From Christiangramia echinicola DSM 19838 (lineage in GTDB: Bacteria; Bacteroidota; Bacteroidia; Flavobacteriales; Flavobacteriaceae): a stretch of 64,000 nucleotides of DNA. Where the stretch lies: contig NZ_AUHG01000012.1 of NCBI RefSeq assembly GCF_000423065.1, positions 434,001 to 498,000 of the forward strand, given 5' to 3'. Position 1 is the stretch's first letter. Each line of letters opens with the position of its first letter. Of the stretch, positions 1 to 9,655 are shown piece by piece. Under the pieces are notes generated by a model. The model saw only the letters and a program-made list of their open reading frames with translations. It had not been told where the DNA came from and did no database searches. The position numbers and the translations under genes are program-made.

Positions 1-1288
1 CCTGCTTAAGGCCTACCTCTATGGCCGCTCTATAGTGGATACCTCCAAAAAGCCTACTGTTTGCTGCTTCCCTTGAAGCTTCGTTAAACGAATTAAAAGT
101 TCTTACCGGTAATCCATAGCTTACCTCTGTATCATCCTCAAAACTAAAATTATCGCCGAAGATATTGGTTAAAACTACAGCTGCTGCCCCGGAAACAACT
201 GAATGTCCGCTGGTATATTCTGGAAATGGTGGAGTTTGTAAAACCGGAGTCCAGTTTTCATCTATATATTTATTGATCAGAGTTTCAGGCCTAACCAGGC
301 TGCTTCGATATTTCTCGTCCCAACAGCTTATAAAAGCATCTGCCATTGCAATAGAAGTCCTGGTATAGGCATAAACAGTCTTATTGAAATCTGCATTGGT
401 CTTTCTGCAAGCGATCTTAGTAATTCCTATCCAGTGACCACCAGGAGTGATCTTTTTAGTTGCAAACATAAGATGCCCTTTTTGAGTAGAAACGTAAGGA
501 TTACAATCCCAGAATTTAGCGATCTGGAGTTTTTCATTCTTCTCACTATCCCCTATAGAATCCATTTCCTTTTTCACTTTATAGACTTCCATTAATTCTG
601 AGTAAAATTCAGAATCGGACTCCATAGAAAATTCCGGCGGAGGAGTAGGTTTAAACTGGCCTGCTGAATCAATAACAAAAGGCCTTATCTTCATCCAATG
701 TGGTTCAATTCCATCCATGTAAGAAGGCGGAGTGGGTTGCCACCTACTCTCATCATCTGTATACAATGAAAACTTAGGCATAGTACGGGTTGCAGCATAG
801 TTATCATGTTTCATCCAGGCTTTAATATGATCTGCAACCTGCAGGCCATATACTTTAGATCTCATGAAACTCTCTGGATTTGTATTTTCCCAATCCTGGT
901 AAATGCTATCCCGGAATTTTTCTATTCGTTCTTCCGAAAAGATCAAACTTTTTCCTATTTCATAAAAAGCCACAATAGATGACACACGAAGATTTAATCC
1001 TGTAGTATCATTAGGGGCTGGAACTGGAGTTAGTTCATTGACCTGTCCTACCAGGCTCTTATATTCTGAATTTCCAGCCTGTAAGGCCTCATATGCAGCA
1101 ATGTTTGAATAGGCATAGATCCTACTAGCTACCGGTGGTGAGAAAATATCGTGCACCTGAACTTCAGTAAGTTTATCAACTGCTGTATGATAATCATCAG
1201 CAGATACCACAATTGGCTCATGCTTTTCACAGGAACTAAAAAGTAGAACCAGTATAATTACTGCAACTATTTTATTTAAAATCTTCAT
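1..1288 (-). CDS. Vanadium-dependent haloperoxidase-like (PAP2 superfamily) lipoprotein, C-terminus cut by window edge
   Basis: The reading frame starts at ATG 1288 and runs off the left edge after about 429 codons. The N-terminus is a lipoprotein signal with lipobox LFSSC near residue 20. The three PAP2/vanadium haloperoxidase signatures are visible: K-x6-RP near residue 326 (KYRSSLVRP), PEYTSGH near 356-362, and SR-x5-H near 409-416 (SRLFGGIH). The usual Asp three residues after that His is Ala here. Haloperoxidases oxidise halides with H2O2; relatives in this superfamily are phosphatases, so the reaction is not settled. Its ATG overlaps the TGA of the upstream VCBS gene by 4 bp (ATGA), which suggests translational coupling to the two ASPIC lipoproteins. 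Family call is firm; substrate is unknown. Confidence 0.85.
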   Translation of the reverse strand, partial: MKILNKIVAVIILVLLFSSCEKHEPIVVSADDYHTAVDKLTEVQVHDIFSPPVASRIYAYSNIAAYEALQAGNSEYKSLVGQVNELTPVPAPNDTTGLNLRVSSIVAFYEIGKSLIFSEERIEKFRDSIYQDWENTNPESFMRSKVYGLQVADHIKAWMKHDNYAATRTMPKFSLYTDDESRWQPTPPSYMDGIEPHWMKIRPFVIDSAGQFKPTPPPEFSMESDSEFYSELMEVYKVKKEMDSIGDSEKNEKLQIAKFWDCNPYVSTQKGHLMFATKKITPGGHWIGITKIACRKTNADFNKTVYAYTRTSIAMADAFISCWDEKYRSSLVRPETLINKYIDENWTPVLQTPPFPEYTSGHSVVSGAAAVVLTNIFGDNFSFEDDTEVSYGLPVRTFNSFNEASREAANSRLFGGIHYRAAIEVGLKQ

Positions 1289-4200
1289 ATAGAATCCTGA
1301 AATTTATAAATGACCGGTTCGGTATCATTCACTAAACCGATGAAATATCTAATTTTATTAATTTTTATTTCAATAAGCTTATTTAAAGCCTTACCAGTGA
1401 AATCTATTCCGGTTCTTAACTCTTCCTTCATTTCTTTGCCAGAAAGAATCATTGCTCCTGGAAATGCTCCAAAAGCACCATGGTAAGGAGTAACACCAAA
1501 ATAATTTCCTCCCAGAATGGCAGCCTCGCCTTTATTCTGTAAATCACTCACTACTAATATAGTATTTATAGGAGCAAATTGTAAATTATTGTTAAATGGA
1601 ATGAAAATAAGTTTACCATTATCATTTTTCAGGTAACCCGATTCTGTAGTTTTAATTTCTCTAATAGCTAATTTATTAAGTGCTTCACCAAATATTTCAT
1701 CAACATTTTTGCCCGCGAATTTTTTATAATTCGGGAATTTTTTCTTTAAAAAATTCATTTGCCCAACAAGGTCATCCAGACCTGCAAATGTGTAATATTT
1801 ACCATTTACATTTCGTGCTAGAATTGTTTCGGTATCACCATTCTGGTCTATATCTCCATAATACATTCTTAAGGGAGCTTTTTCTGAAGCCTTAAATTTT
1901 GAATTTACACCCCAGTTACCGAGTAAATAATCCTTATCACCATCATTATCAATATCGAAAGGCTCAATGGTTTGCCACAAACCGGTCAACTGGTATAATG
2001 CTTCATCTTTAGAAAGGCTAAGAGTTTTTCCATTATTTCTGAAAACCTTTGGATACATCCATTCTCCAATCACAATCAATTCTGGAAAGCCATCATTATC
2101 AAGATCATCCCAAATGGCATCGGTTATCATTCCTGCCTGTCTAATTTCATCGTTTTGAACCAACCGGAATTTCCCATCAATATTTTCCAATAAGTATGAT
2201 TCCGGTATTTTACCAAAATCGCCGGCTACCGCACGTCCTCCTATGAAAATATCAAGATCCCCATCTTTATCCATATCGCTAGAAGCTATCACCCCGGCAT
2301 CAGAATAATATTCAGGTAAGTCTACCTTTTCCCAGGAACCACTAATTTTTGTCCAGTAGCTATCTTTTAATACATCCAGGGTTCCGGTGAATTCTCCACC
2401 TCCTGTTACGTAGAAAAGATCATCCTGACCATCTCCATTAAAATCGGCAATTTCTACTCCGCGGACCTCAGCATTTTTAGTTTCTGCTAGAAATGGGTAA
2501 TCTGCCTGTTTAAGGCCATCTTCTCTTTGCAAATAGACTTCGGAAACTACTCCCCGAGAATTTCCTATAAAAATATCTTCAAGTCCGTCGTTATTCAAGT
2601 CTCCAGTGGCCGCTACCGGCATTTCATCTGAAATGCGATATGGAATCAGCTTCTGTCGATCAAAATCATTATAAGAGTTCTCCTTGTGCGCATATGAAAA
2701 TCCAGCAATGCTATCTACAAGTTCAAAAGTTTTATTTCCTGGAGAATATTTAGAAACCAAAGGATTTTCACTTGAAGTACCGGTAGGACTCAAAATTAAT
2801 TTCTGATTTGTTTTTACATTTTTAAGTTTCTTGAAACGTCCATCTGGCCAGAACACAAGAATTGAATCTATTTCCTTCTTATTTCCATAGCCAAAATGAA
2901 TCAGTGGTTCAGATGATGACTGGAAACCTTTGCTAGTAAACAATTGATCGTATTGCAATTCCCCATCTACATAGGAATAAACCTTTGCTCCTATCCCAAA
3001 AGTGTTCTTGCCGGATTCTTTGAATTGAATAGTTAGGTAGTTATTATTCTTAGAGGCCGAATTCGAATAAATATAGGCTTCAGCATTAATATTATTAGTA
3101 ACCAGATCCAAATCACCGTCGTTATCAAGATCGCCGTACGCACTACCATTTGAGAAAGACGCTTCAGGAATTACCCATTTAGAGGACTTGTCTTTGAATT
3201 TCAGATTTTTTGAACCTTTGTAAAAATAATTATTCACCTTTCCTTCAGGCATCATATTTAAAGCTTCTTTATCAATAAACCCGGCATCACTATTTTTTTT
3301 ATTGATCTGGGAGTTAGATATAAATCTTATATAATCCAGGTCATTCGGCCTTCTTACAATTCCATTAGATACAAAAAGGTCATTTTCACCGTCCTGGTCA
3401 TAATCTGCAAATAAAGGAGACCAGCTCCAATCTGTCGCTTCAATATCACTTAGCAGTGCAATTTCATGAAAGTTCTTACCGGAATTATTAAGTTGTAGCA
3501 TATTCCGGCTAAATTGCCTGTGATAACCATATTTCATCCGCAGGTTTAATATATTAATATCTTCATCACCTACTGAAGCTTTTAAAACAGTTTCATCTTC
3601 AGGCAACATATCTACCGACAGGATATCCGGATAGCCATCATGATTGATATCTGCAATATCACTTCCCATAGAAAACCTGCTAACCTGGGTCATTTTACTT
3701 TTCATTTCCTCGGTAAAGCTCCCATCTCCATCGTTCATATAGAGATAGTCATCTTCATGAAAATCGTTACTTACGTAGATATCTGTGAAACCATCATTAT
3801 TTAGATCGGCGGTCGCTAAACCCAGTCCGTAAGCGTTTGGACCACCATAAATACCAGCCTTTTCATTAACATCAATAAATTTTCCATCTTTAAATTCAAA
3901 TAGTTTATCTCCGCTGGATTCAGTCCTTATATCCCTTATATTTGAAGGACTGAAAGATTCATCTGTATGTACGGCATGATTAAGAACATACAGGTCCAGG
4001 TCTCCGTCATTATCATAATCAAAGAAAGATGCTGCAGTTCCATAATTTTCCAGCGCAATTCCGTATTCCGTAGCAGCCTCGGTGAAGGTATTGTCCTGGT
4101 TATTAATGAATAATTCGTTTTTACCTTTCAATCCCTTGATTCCACTTACAGCGAGAACATATATGTCAAGATATCCGTCTGAATTTACATCGGCCATGGT

Positions 4201-4569
4201 TACGCCGGTGTTCCAATCTGAATTGCCCTTAATTCCTGAAGATTTGGAAATATCCTGAAACTTCATTTCGCCATGATTCAGGAACAACCTGTTCTCTTCT
4301 TGATTGGAGGTAAAGAAAATATCTGGTAATCCGTCATTATTAATGTCTCCAATTGCAACACCTCCGCCATTGTAATAATAGAGGTATTCCAGGATGTTTA
4401 AAGAATCTGTTTCGGTAAGGTCGTTACGGAAATTCATATCTGTTTCCTCTGATCTTAACCTCTGAAAAAGAAAATCTGTTTCCTTCGCAAACTTTTCGTT
4501 TTCTTCTTTTGCACAAGAATTAAGAAAGATCAAAATCAATAAAAAAAAGCCCCATGAAATTTTACTCAT
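1285..4569 (-). CDS. VCBS/FG-GAP repeat lipoprotein with central ASPIC/UnbV domain (copy 1)
   Basis: About 1094 residues. I chose ATG 4569 over an in-frame ATG 18 codons upstream because it gives a clean lipoprotein signal ending LNSC. Many DxNxDGxxD-type calcium-binding loops mark FG-GAP/VCBS beta-propeller blades before residue ~490 and again after ~640. Between them lies an ASPIC/UnbV domain at ~510-595 (GFQSSSEP, then a WPDG motif). This is the CRTAC1-like architecture common in Bacteroidetes, usually cell-surface. It is a tandem paralog of the next gene upstream and overlaps it by 8 bp; the haloperoxidase-like gene overlaps its other end by 4 bp. Function is unknown: surface binding or glycan/ligand recognition is inference from the SusCD context. 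Confidence 0.85.
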   Translation of the reverse strand: MSKISWGFFLLILIFLNSCAKEENEKFAKETDFLFQRLRSEETDMNFRNDLTETDSLNILEYLYYYNGGGVAIGDINNDGLPDIFFTSNQEENRLFLNHGEMKFQDISKSSGIKGNSDWNTGVTMADVNSDGYLDIYVLAVSGIKGLKGKNELFINNQDNTFTEAATEYGIALENYGTAASFFDYDNDGDLDLYVLNHAVHTDESFSPSNIRDIRTESSGDKLFEFKDGKFIDVNEKAGIYGGPNAYGLGLATADLNNDGFTDIYVSNDFHEDDYLYMNDGDGSFTEEMKSKMTQVSRFSMGSDIADINHDGYPDILSVDMLPEDETVLKASVGDEDINILNLRMKYGYHRQFSRNMLQLNNSGKNFHEIALLSDIEATDWSWSPLFADYDQDGENDLFVSNGIVRRPNDLDYIRFISNSQINKKNSDAGFIDKEALNMMPEGKVNNYFYKGSKNLKFKDKSSKWVIPEASFSNGSAYGDLDNDGDLDLVTNNINAEAYIYSNSASKNNNYLTIQFKESGKNTFGIGAKVYSYVDGELQYDQLFTSKGFQSSSEPLIHFGYGNKKEIDSILVFWPDGRFKKLKNVKTNQKLILSPTGTSSENPLVSKYSPGNKTFELVDSIAGFSYAHKENSYNDFDRQKLIPYRISDEMPVAATGDLNNDGLEDIFIGNSRGVVSEVYLQREDGLKQADYPFLAETKNAEVRGVEIADFNGDGQDDLFYVTGGGEFTGTLDVLKDSYWTKISGSWEKVDLPEYYSDAGVIASSDMDKDGDLDIFIGGRAVAGDFGKIPESYLLENIDGKFRLVQNDEIRQAGMITDAIWDDLDNDGFPELIVIGEWMYPKVFRNNGKTLSLSKDEALYQLTGLWQTIEPFDIDNDGDKDYLLGNWGVNSKFKASEKAPLRMYYGDIDQNGDTETILARNVNGKYYTFAGLDDLVGQMNFLKKKFPNYKKFAGKNVDEIFGEALNKLAIREIKTTESGYLKNDNGKLIFIPFNNNLQFAPINTILVVSDLQNKGEAAILGGNYFGVTPYHGAFGAFPGAMILSGKEMKEELRTGIDFTGKALNKLIEIKINKIRYFIGLVNDTEPVIYKFQDSI

Positions 4570-7500
4570 TTCGCTTAAAAAGTTTGGGTTTTTCGTTGGT
4601 AATCCCGGCCAGCAGGTATTCATTTCCGTTCTTGTCTTTCAACCATTTCAGGGATTTAACTTCTCCCTTTAATGTTAATCCTGAAGTTTTAGAATCTGCG
4701 ACCTCGAATCCTTCATCAGCATTTAATAAAATAGTTCCAAAACTTGCATCCATTCGACCAAACTGAGGTTTTAAAGAATAATTATTACCGGCAAGGATAA
4801 TATCCTGTTTTCCATCCTGGTTAAAGTCACCGGCAGTAATACTACAAACACAGGAATATTGGGCCTCCGGCGGTAAAGAATGAACTTTAAAATTAGCCTT
4901 TCCATCATTATAGGCTATAATACTTTCAAAATTAGTTATTATACTTACCTCAGCATTCTCCAAAACCTCGGGTTCAAAAAGATCCTGAACAGATTTACTA
5001 GAATATTCACTGAATTTCATATTCTGCTTTTTAATAGATACAACCTGCCCGGCCAATTCCCGTTTGGTATGCAAAGGAATGTCACGGCCTTCAATTGTTC
5101 TTGTGAAGATCTGTTCCGTTGTTCCATTAAGATCAAAATCTGCCACGAACATTTTAGCAGGTTCACTTTCAGAAGCCTGGAAACTGGCATTTCTACCCCG
5201 GTTTCCAAAGATCAGATCGGCAAACCCATCGTTATTAAGATCCCGGGCAAAAACACTATTGTATAAACCAGTGTATTCAGAAAGTTGATCTTCTTTGAGA
5301 TCAAAATTGCCATTTTTATTGATAAAAATCCTGGGACTCATCCATTCTCCTACAACACTTAGATCAGGCTGACCATCTGAATTAAGATCTTCAAAAATTG
5401 CTGCCTTAACCATTCCGATATGCTTTAATCCTGGAGCTGCAGTCTCTGTAATATTTTTAAAAACACCTTTGCCGTTATTTTCAAGAAGCTGGCTCGAAAC
5501 CTTCAGTCCATAGATACCGGGAACCGTGTAAATTCCCAGAAAAAGGTCTACATCTCCATCATTATCTATATCTGCCACTTCTACATTGGAAATATTATTT
5601 GGGGAATATGCCACTACTTTATAGTCACTAAATTGTAAGTTCCCATTATTTATATAGGCCCTGAGACCCGTCCTGGCATTTTTAAAATTCCCTCCTGAAG
5701 TTACTAATAGATCCAGATCACTATCTCCATCGATATCTGCAAATTCAGCATCAGTATCTTCGAAATTATCTCCTGCATTAAAATCGATCTGTTTTAATTC
5801 ACCTGGTTTTTTTTGGAGGTAGATCTTACCAGAACTCCCAAAGGCACCTCCAATATAAATATCATCATTACCATCACCATCCAGGTCGCCTACTGCTATA
5901 GCAGGACCTTCTCGAGACTGCATTTTTGGAATAAGCCCTTCATAATCAAAATCTACATGCCTGTCCTCTTTATTAATTTCAAATTCCGTGGCTATTTCTT
6001 CGAACCAGGCTTCTTTATTATCAGATGCTTTTTTCCAGCTACTTTTAGCATTAGCCTGGTCTAGAACTAAGGTTGAGTTTAATTCAGGTGCCTTTACAAT
6101 TAATTGTTTTTTGTTTGGGAAAACGATTCTTACTGAATCTATCTTCTGCTTTTTTCCTAAACCTATGGTTTGCACATAGTCTACTGAAGACTGAAATCCA
6201 CGAGTAGGAATAAGCTCCTGCCGGATTACTTCGCCATCGCCATAAAGATCCAGTACACTCCCAATAGCCATCGTATTTTTTCCTTCACCTTTTATTTTAA
6301 GCTTAATAAAGCTATTCCCGGTTTTTTCACTATTATTTCTATATACAAAAGCTGGCATATTGAAGTTGTTCACAATCAGGTCAAGATCACCATCATTATC
6401 TAGATCTGCATAGGCTGAACCATTTGAAAACCCCGGATGATCCAGGCCCCATTCTTCTGCCATATTTTCAAAAACTAAATCCTTACCATTTTTCAAGGCA
6501 TAATTAGGAATTGGTGTAGACGGCATTTTGTTAATCACTTTATCTATATCCTCTTTCTTGCCGGTAATACTCATCTTCTGAATAATATCATTGGCAAAAA
6601 AGTCCATGAAATCATTATTGGTGAGATCATGGAAAATACCATTGCTCACAAAAATATCGCGGTAGCCATCATTGTCCATGTCAAACATTAAAGCTCCCCA
6701 GCTCCAGTCGGTTTTCGCAACGCCACTAAAATGGGCAATTTCAGAAAAGGTTCCGTCCCCATTATTCAGCTGCAGCGTATTCTGCATATATTGATTATAA
6801 AAATCACGGCTTTTCTTAAGCTGGAATAGATCATACCTTTCATAATCTCCAGTTTCCTTAAGGCGTTTATCATCCTCGGGCAGCATATCTGTAACAAAGA
6901 TCTCGGGCAAGCCGTCATTATTAAGATCGGCCATATCTGCTCCCATAGAAGACAGGCTTAAATGCTGCATATAATCCTTGATTTCTTCAGAAAAAGTACC
7001 GTCCCCTTTATTTATATATAGATAATCACGCTCATAGAAGTCATTAGAAACATAAATATCAGGTAGAAAATCACCGTTAATATCTCCTATGGTTACACCT
7101 AAGCCAAAACCAATTAAACTGCCATAAATACCAGCCTCCTCACTAACATCAGTAAATTTCCCATTATCATTCCTTAATAATTTGTCTCCTCCACCTTTTA
7201 AGACCTCAGGAATATTCCAGTCTTCGCTGCGTAATTCTCTTTTATTCACATACCCGAGACTACTTACGGGTATAAAACTGTTATTCAATAAATAAACATC
7301 CAGGTCACCATCACCATCATAATCAAAAAAAGCAGCGTGGGTTCCAAAACCACTGTCGTCTAAATTGTACTCTTCTGCTTTCTCTGTAAAAGTGAGGTCT
7401 CCATTATTTATAAAAAGTTCATTTTTTTTATCGTCGCCTTCCAGGTTACCCGCATTACATACATAAATATCCAGGAAGCCATCAGCATTGATATCTACCA

Positions 7501-7876
7501 GTGTTACCCCAGTCGACCAGGATCTGCTTCCTTCCACACCTGCCGAGACACTAATATCTTCGAATTTAAAATTTCCCTTATTTAGATAGAGATTATTCTT
7601 TTGCCGATTAGCAGTTAGATAAACATCCGGGAAACCATCATTATTTAGGTCTCCTATTCCTACACCTCCCCCATTATAAAAGTTCCTGTAATTAAAAATA
7701 TTAAAGTCTTTTTCGTTTTCAACCCTATTTACAAAATCTATTCCTGTTGAATCTGAAGGCATTTCTGTAAATAGTTTTTGCTCTTGAGACTCATTATAAG
7801 TGTGTTCACTTTTTTTATCCTTTTCGCAGGAGAACGCAATTAATATATTGAGTAGTAATACAATTTTCTTGATCAT
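4562..7876 (-). CDS. VCBS/FG-GAP repeat lipoprotein with central ASPIC/UnbV domain (copy 2)
   Basis: About 1104 residues from ATG 7876; an alternative ATG lies seven codons upstream. The signal peptide ends in lipobox AFSC. The layout matches its neighbour: a first set of FG-GAP blades with DxDGDGDxD and DxNNDGxxD loops, a central ASPIC/UnbV domain near residues 518-605 (TRGFQSSV), and a second blade set. Corresponding stretches such as YNGGGV-GD-NNDG align between the two copies, so they arose by tandem duplication but have diverged widely. It is the first gene of a likely three-gene unit, separated from susD by 234 bp containing a weak hairpin. Expected location is outer membrane or cell surface. 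The biochemical role is unknown. Confidence 0.85.
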   Translation of the reverse strand: MIKKIVLLLNILIAFSCEKDKKSEHTYNESQEQKLFTEMPSDSTGIDFVNRVENEKDFNIFNYRNFYNGGGVGIGDLNNDGFPDVYLTANRQKNNLYLNKGNFKFEDISVSAGVEGSRSWSTGVTLVDINADGFLDIYVCNAGNLEGDDKKNELFINNGDLTFTEKAEEYNLDDSGFGTHAAFFDYDGDGDLDVYLLNNSFIPVSSLGYVNKRELRSEDWNIPEVLKGGGDKLLRNDNGKFTDVSEEAGIYGSLIGFGLGVTIGDINGDFLPDIYVSNDFYERDYLYINKGDGTFSEEIKDYMQHLSLSSMGADMADLNNDGLPEIFVTDMLPEDDKRLKETGDYERYDLFQLKKSRDFYNQYMQNTLQLNNGDGTFSEIAHFSGVAKTDWSWGALMFDMDNDGYRDIFVSNGIFHDLTNNDFMDFFANDIIQKMSITGKKEDIDKVINKMPSTPIPNYALKNGKDLVFENMAEEWGLDHPGFSNGSAYADLDNDGDLDLIVNNFNMPAFVYRNNSEKTGNSFIKLKIKGEGKNTMAIGSVLDLYGDGEVIRQELIPTRGFQSSVDYVQTIGLGKKQKIDSVRIVFPNKKQLIVKAPELNSTLVLDQANAKSSWKKASDNKEAWFEEIATEFEINKEDRHVDFDYEGLIPKMQSREGPAIAVGDLDGDGNDDIYIGGAFGSSGKIYLQKKPGELKQIDFNAGDNFEDTDAEFADIDGDSDLDLLVTSGGNFKNARTGLRAYINNGNLQFSDYKVVAYSPNNISNVEVADIDNDGDVDLFLGIYTVPGIYGLKVSSQLLENNGKGVFKNITETAAPGLKHIGMVKAAIFEDLNSDGQPDLSVVGEWMSPRIFINKNGNFDLKEDQLSEYTGLYNSVFARDLNNDGFADLIFGNRGRNASFQASESEPAKMFVADFDLNGTTEQIFTRTIEGRDIPLHTKRELAGQVVSIKKQNMKFSEYSSKSVQDLFEPEVLENAEVSIITNFESIIAYNDGKANFKVHSLPPEAQYSCVCSITAGDFNQDGKQDIILAGNNYSLKPQFGRMDASFGTILLNADEGFEVADSKTSGLTLKGEVKSLKWLKDKNGNEYLLAGITNEKPKLFKRNE

Positions 7877-8057
7877 TGATATTTGGATATTAAACAATGC
7901 TGCAAAATTCTGAACTTAAGATAAGCACTTCCATAAAATTAGGTTCTAAAATCAGATCGATTTTTCACTATTATTTTTTAAGTTACGGTTTAGTTTGCTC
8001 TATTTAGTTTTAAATAAACTTCTAATGAAATTGGTAGGCTTTGAGACTTTTTAAATC

Positions 8058-8086
8058 AAAAGCCTCCCCTGATTAAGGAAAGGCTT
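8058..8086 (-). terminator. Weak hairpin after susD
   Basis: AAGCCT at 8060-8065 pairs with AGGCTT at 8081-8086, with a possible inner CCT/AGG pairing. On the minus strand it is followed by a short T-rich stretch, just past the susD stop. It could end or attenuate the susCD transcript before the ASPIC genes. The stem is short, so this is tentative. Confidence 0.4.
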
Positions 8087-8110
8087 CTAATTTTGAAATA
8101 TAAATACTAT

Positions 8111-9643
8111 CTAATATCCAGGATTCTGATTTAAATTAGGATTGGTAGATAATGCTGCCGGCGGAATTGGAAATAATAAATACGTCTCAGAAGTTGCTGG
8201 TTTTTCGTAATGCGCATCAAGGAATGTCGAAAAACGAATTTGATCATTTCTTCTCCATCCTTCCCAATATAATTCTCTAGCTCTTTCGTCAAGAATTTCA
8301 TCTAAGGTAACTGCACCAAGATCTGAAGCTCCTCTCACTGATCGTATAGAATTAACTAAGGATTCAGGAGTATCTCCATTAGTAGTAGATCCACCTCTAA
8401 GGATAGCTTCCGCTTTCATCAATAATGCATCAGCATATCTAAAATGCACATAATCATTTCCCGGTGATGCTGTATTTGTAAAATCTACAGGATATTTAAT
8501 TACCCTTATCCCTGCTACCTCACTGGAGGCAGTAAGAGAAAAATCTCTGGTAAATGCTAAAGGATCACCATTTCTATCCTCTAATGGACTTCCATCTGCA
8601 GCAAATTGCTGACCGAGTAAAAATCCAGCATTCATACCAGTATTACCTTCGAAATAATCTGGAGTGAATTCTCGTCTCATATCGCCATCTTCATAGAGAT
8701 CATAAATTTCTGCCAGGGTTACAAAACCGTTCCAGCCATCGGGCTGGTTATTATAATGCAAGGTCATATGCCATCTGGAATGCGTATTCGCAGGGTTATT
8801 TCCTCGGTCATTCTCACTTACAAATATATTTTCAGAACTATCATCTGTATTGGTCGGAGAGAAATTATCGAAATACATTGTTTCCAATTGATAATCACCT
8901 GAATTAATAATTGCATCCACATGGGTTATTACATTATTCATATCTCCAGAATCGAAGTTAAAAGGGCCCGGCGATGCAGCATTTGAACCTTCATCTGTAG
9001 CCAAATAGACTGCCCTGTTGAGATATGCTTTAGCTAATAAAAAATGAGCGGCATTCTGGCTAGCTAAAGTTTGATCCCCAGTATCCGGTAGATCATTAAT
9101 TACTTCTTCCAGTTCTGCAATTATAAACTCAATCCCTTCTGGTCTAGATAAGGTAATAGAAGGAGGCTCAGTGAGATTTTCTCCCGGCTCTCTACCTAAA
9201 ACTATCCCAAAATTATCCAGTAAGTGGAAAGCGAAAAAGGCTCTAAGAAATCTAGCTTGTGCGGCTTGCTCAGGGGTAGGATCGAATTCCAAAACCTGTG
9301 TTGACCGAAAAATACCAGATAACATACTAGTATATGCATTTTGAATAAAGCCATTAGAACTAGACCAGGTATGAGTATGAAAGTTTCTCCAAACTCCACC
9401 ATCATCCCAGTCGGCCCCTCTGGTAGGGCCCGCCATTTCATCTGAACTATGTTCCTGAAGTGCAAAGATATTATCCTGGGTATCAAAAGCCCTCATTGCC
9501 TGATACGCTGAAATGAGCAAGGATTCTGTATCTGCAGTCGCAGCTGCCACATCACTACCAACTGAATCGTTTAACTCTTCATCCAGGCTTGTACACCCAA
9601 ATGCAAGAATACTAACGAATAAAATTAATACTATTTTTTTCAT
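8111..9643 (-). CDS. SusD/RagB family nutrient-binding outer membrane lipoprotein
   Basis: 510 residues with lipoprotein signal ending AFGC. The SusD-type C-terminal region carries RARELYWEGWRRNDQIRF near residue 460 and ends with FPIPPAALSTNPNLNQNPGY, a typical SusD tail. The N-terminal TPR-like part contains QARFLRAFFAFHLLDNFG. SusD proteins sit on the outer face over the SusC barrel and bind the substrate. It follows susC by 12 bp, so the pair is cotranscribed. No glycoside hydrolase is adjacent, so the substrate cannot be read from a PUL enzyme; the divergent keto-sugar genes suggest a small glycoside or sugar. Confidence 0.96.
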   Translation of the reverse strand: MKKIVLILFVSILAFGCTSLDEELNDSVGSDVAAATADTESLLISAYQAMRAFDTQDNIFALQEHSSDEMAGPTRGADWDDGGVWRNFHTHTWSSSNGFIQNAYTSMLSGIFRSTQVLEFDPTPEQAAQARFLRAFFAFHLLDNFGIVLGREPGENLTEPPSITLSRPEGIEFIIAELEEVINDLPDTGDQTLASQNAAHFLLAKAYLNRAVYLATDEGSNAASPGPFNFDSGDMNNVITHVDAIINSGDYQLETMYFDNFSPTNTDDSSENIFVSENDRGNNPANTHSRWHMTLHYNNQPDGWNGFVTLAEIYDLYEDGDMRREFTPDYFEGNTGMNAGFLLGQQFAADGSPLEDRNGDPLAFTRDFSLTASSEVAGIRVIKYPVDFTNTASPGNDYVHFRYADALLMKAEAILRGGSTTNGDTPESLVNSIRSVRGASDLGAVTLDEILDERARELYWEGWRRNDQIRFSTFLDAHYEKPATSETYLLFPIPPAALSTNPNLNQNPGY

Positions 9644-9655
9644 AAGAATTTTTTA

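Noticed and set aside
4880-5266. A 128-codon open frame on the plus strand
   Set aside because: It lies wholly opposite the second ASPIC lipoprotein gene, whose protein is clearly conserved; its own translation shows no domain and is Ile/Phe-rich shadow sequence.
1285-7876. Many repeated ATCATTATC-like strings that look like a repeat array
   Set aside because: They are the codons of DxNxDG calcium-binding loops read on the opposite strand, spaced irregularly, not a CRISPR array.
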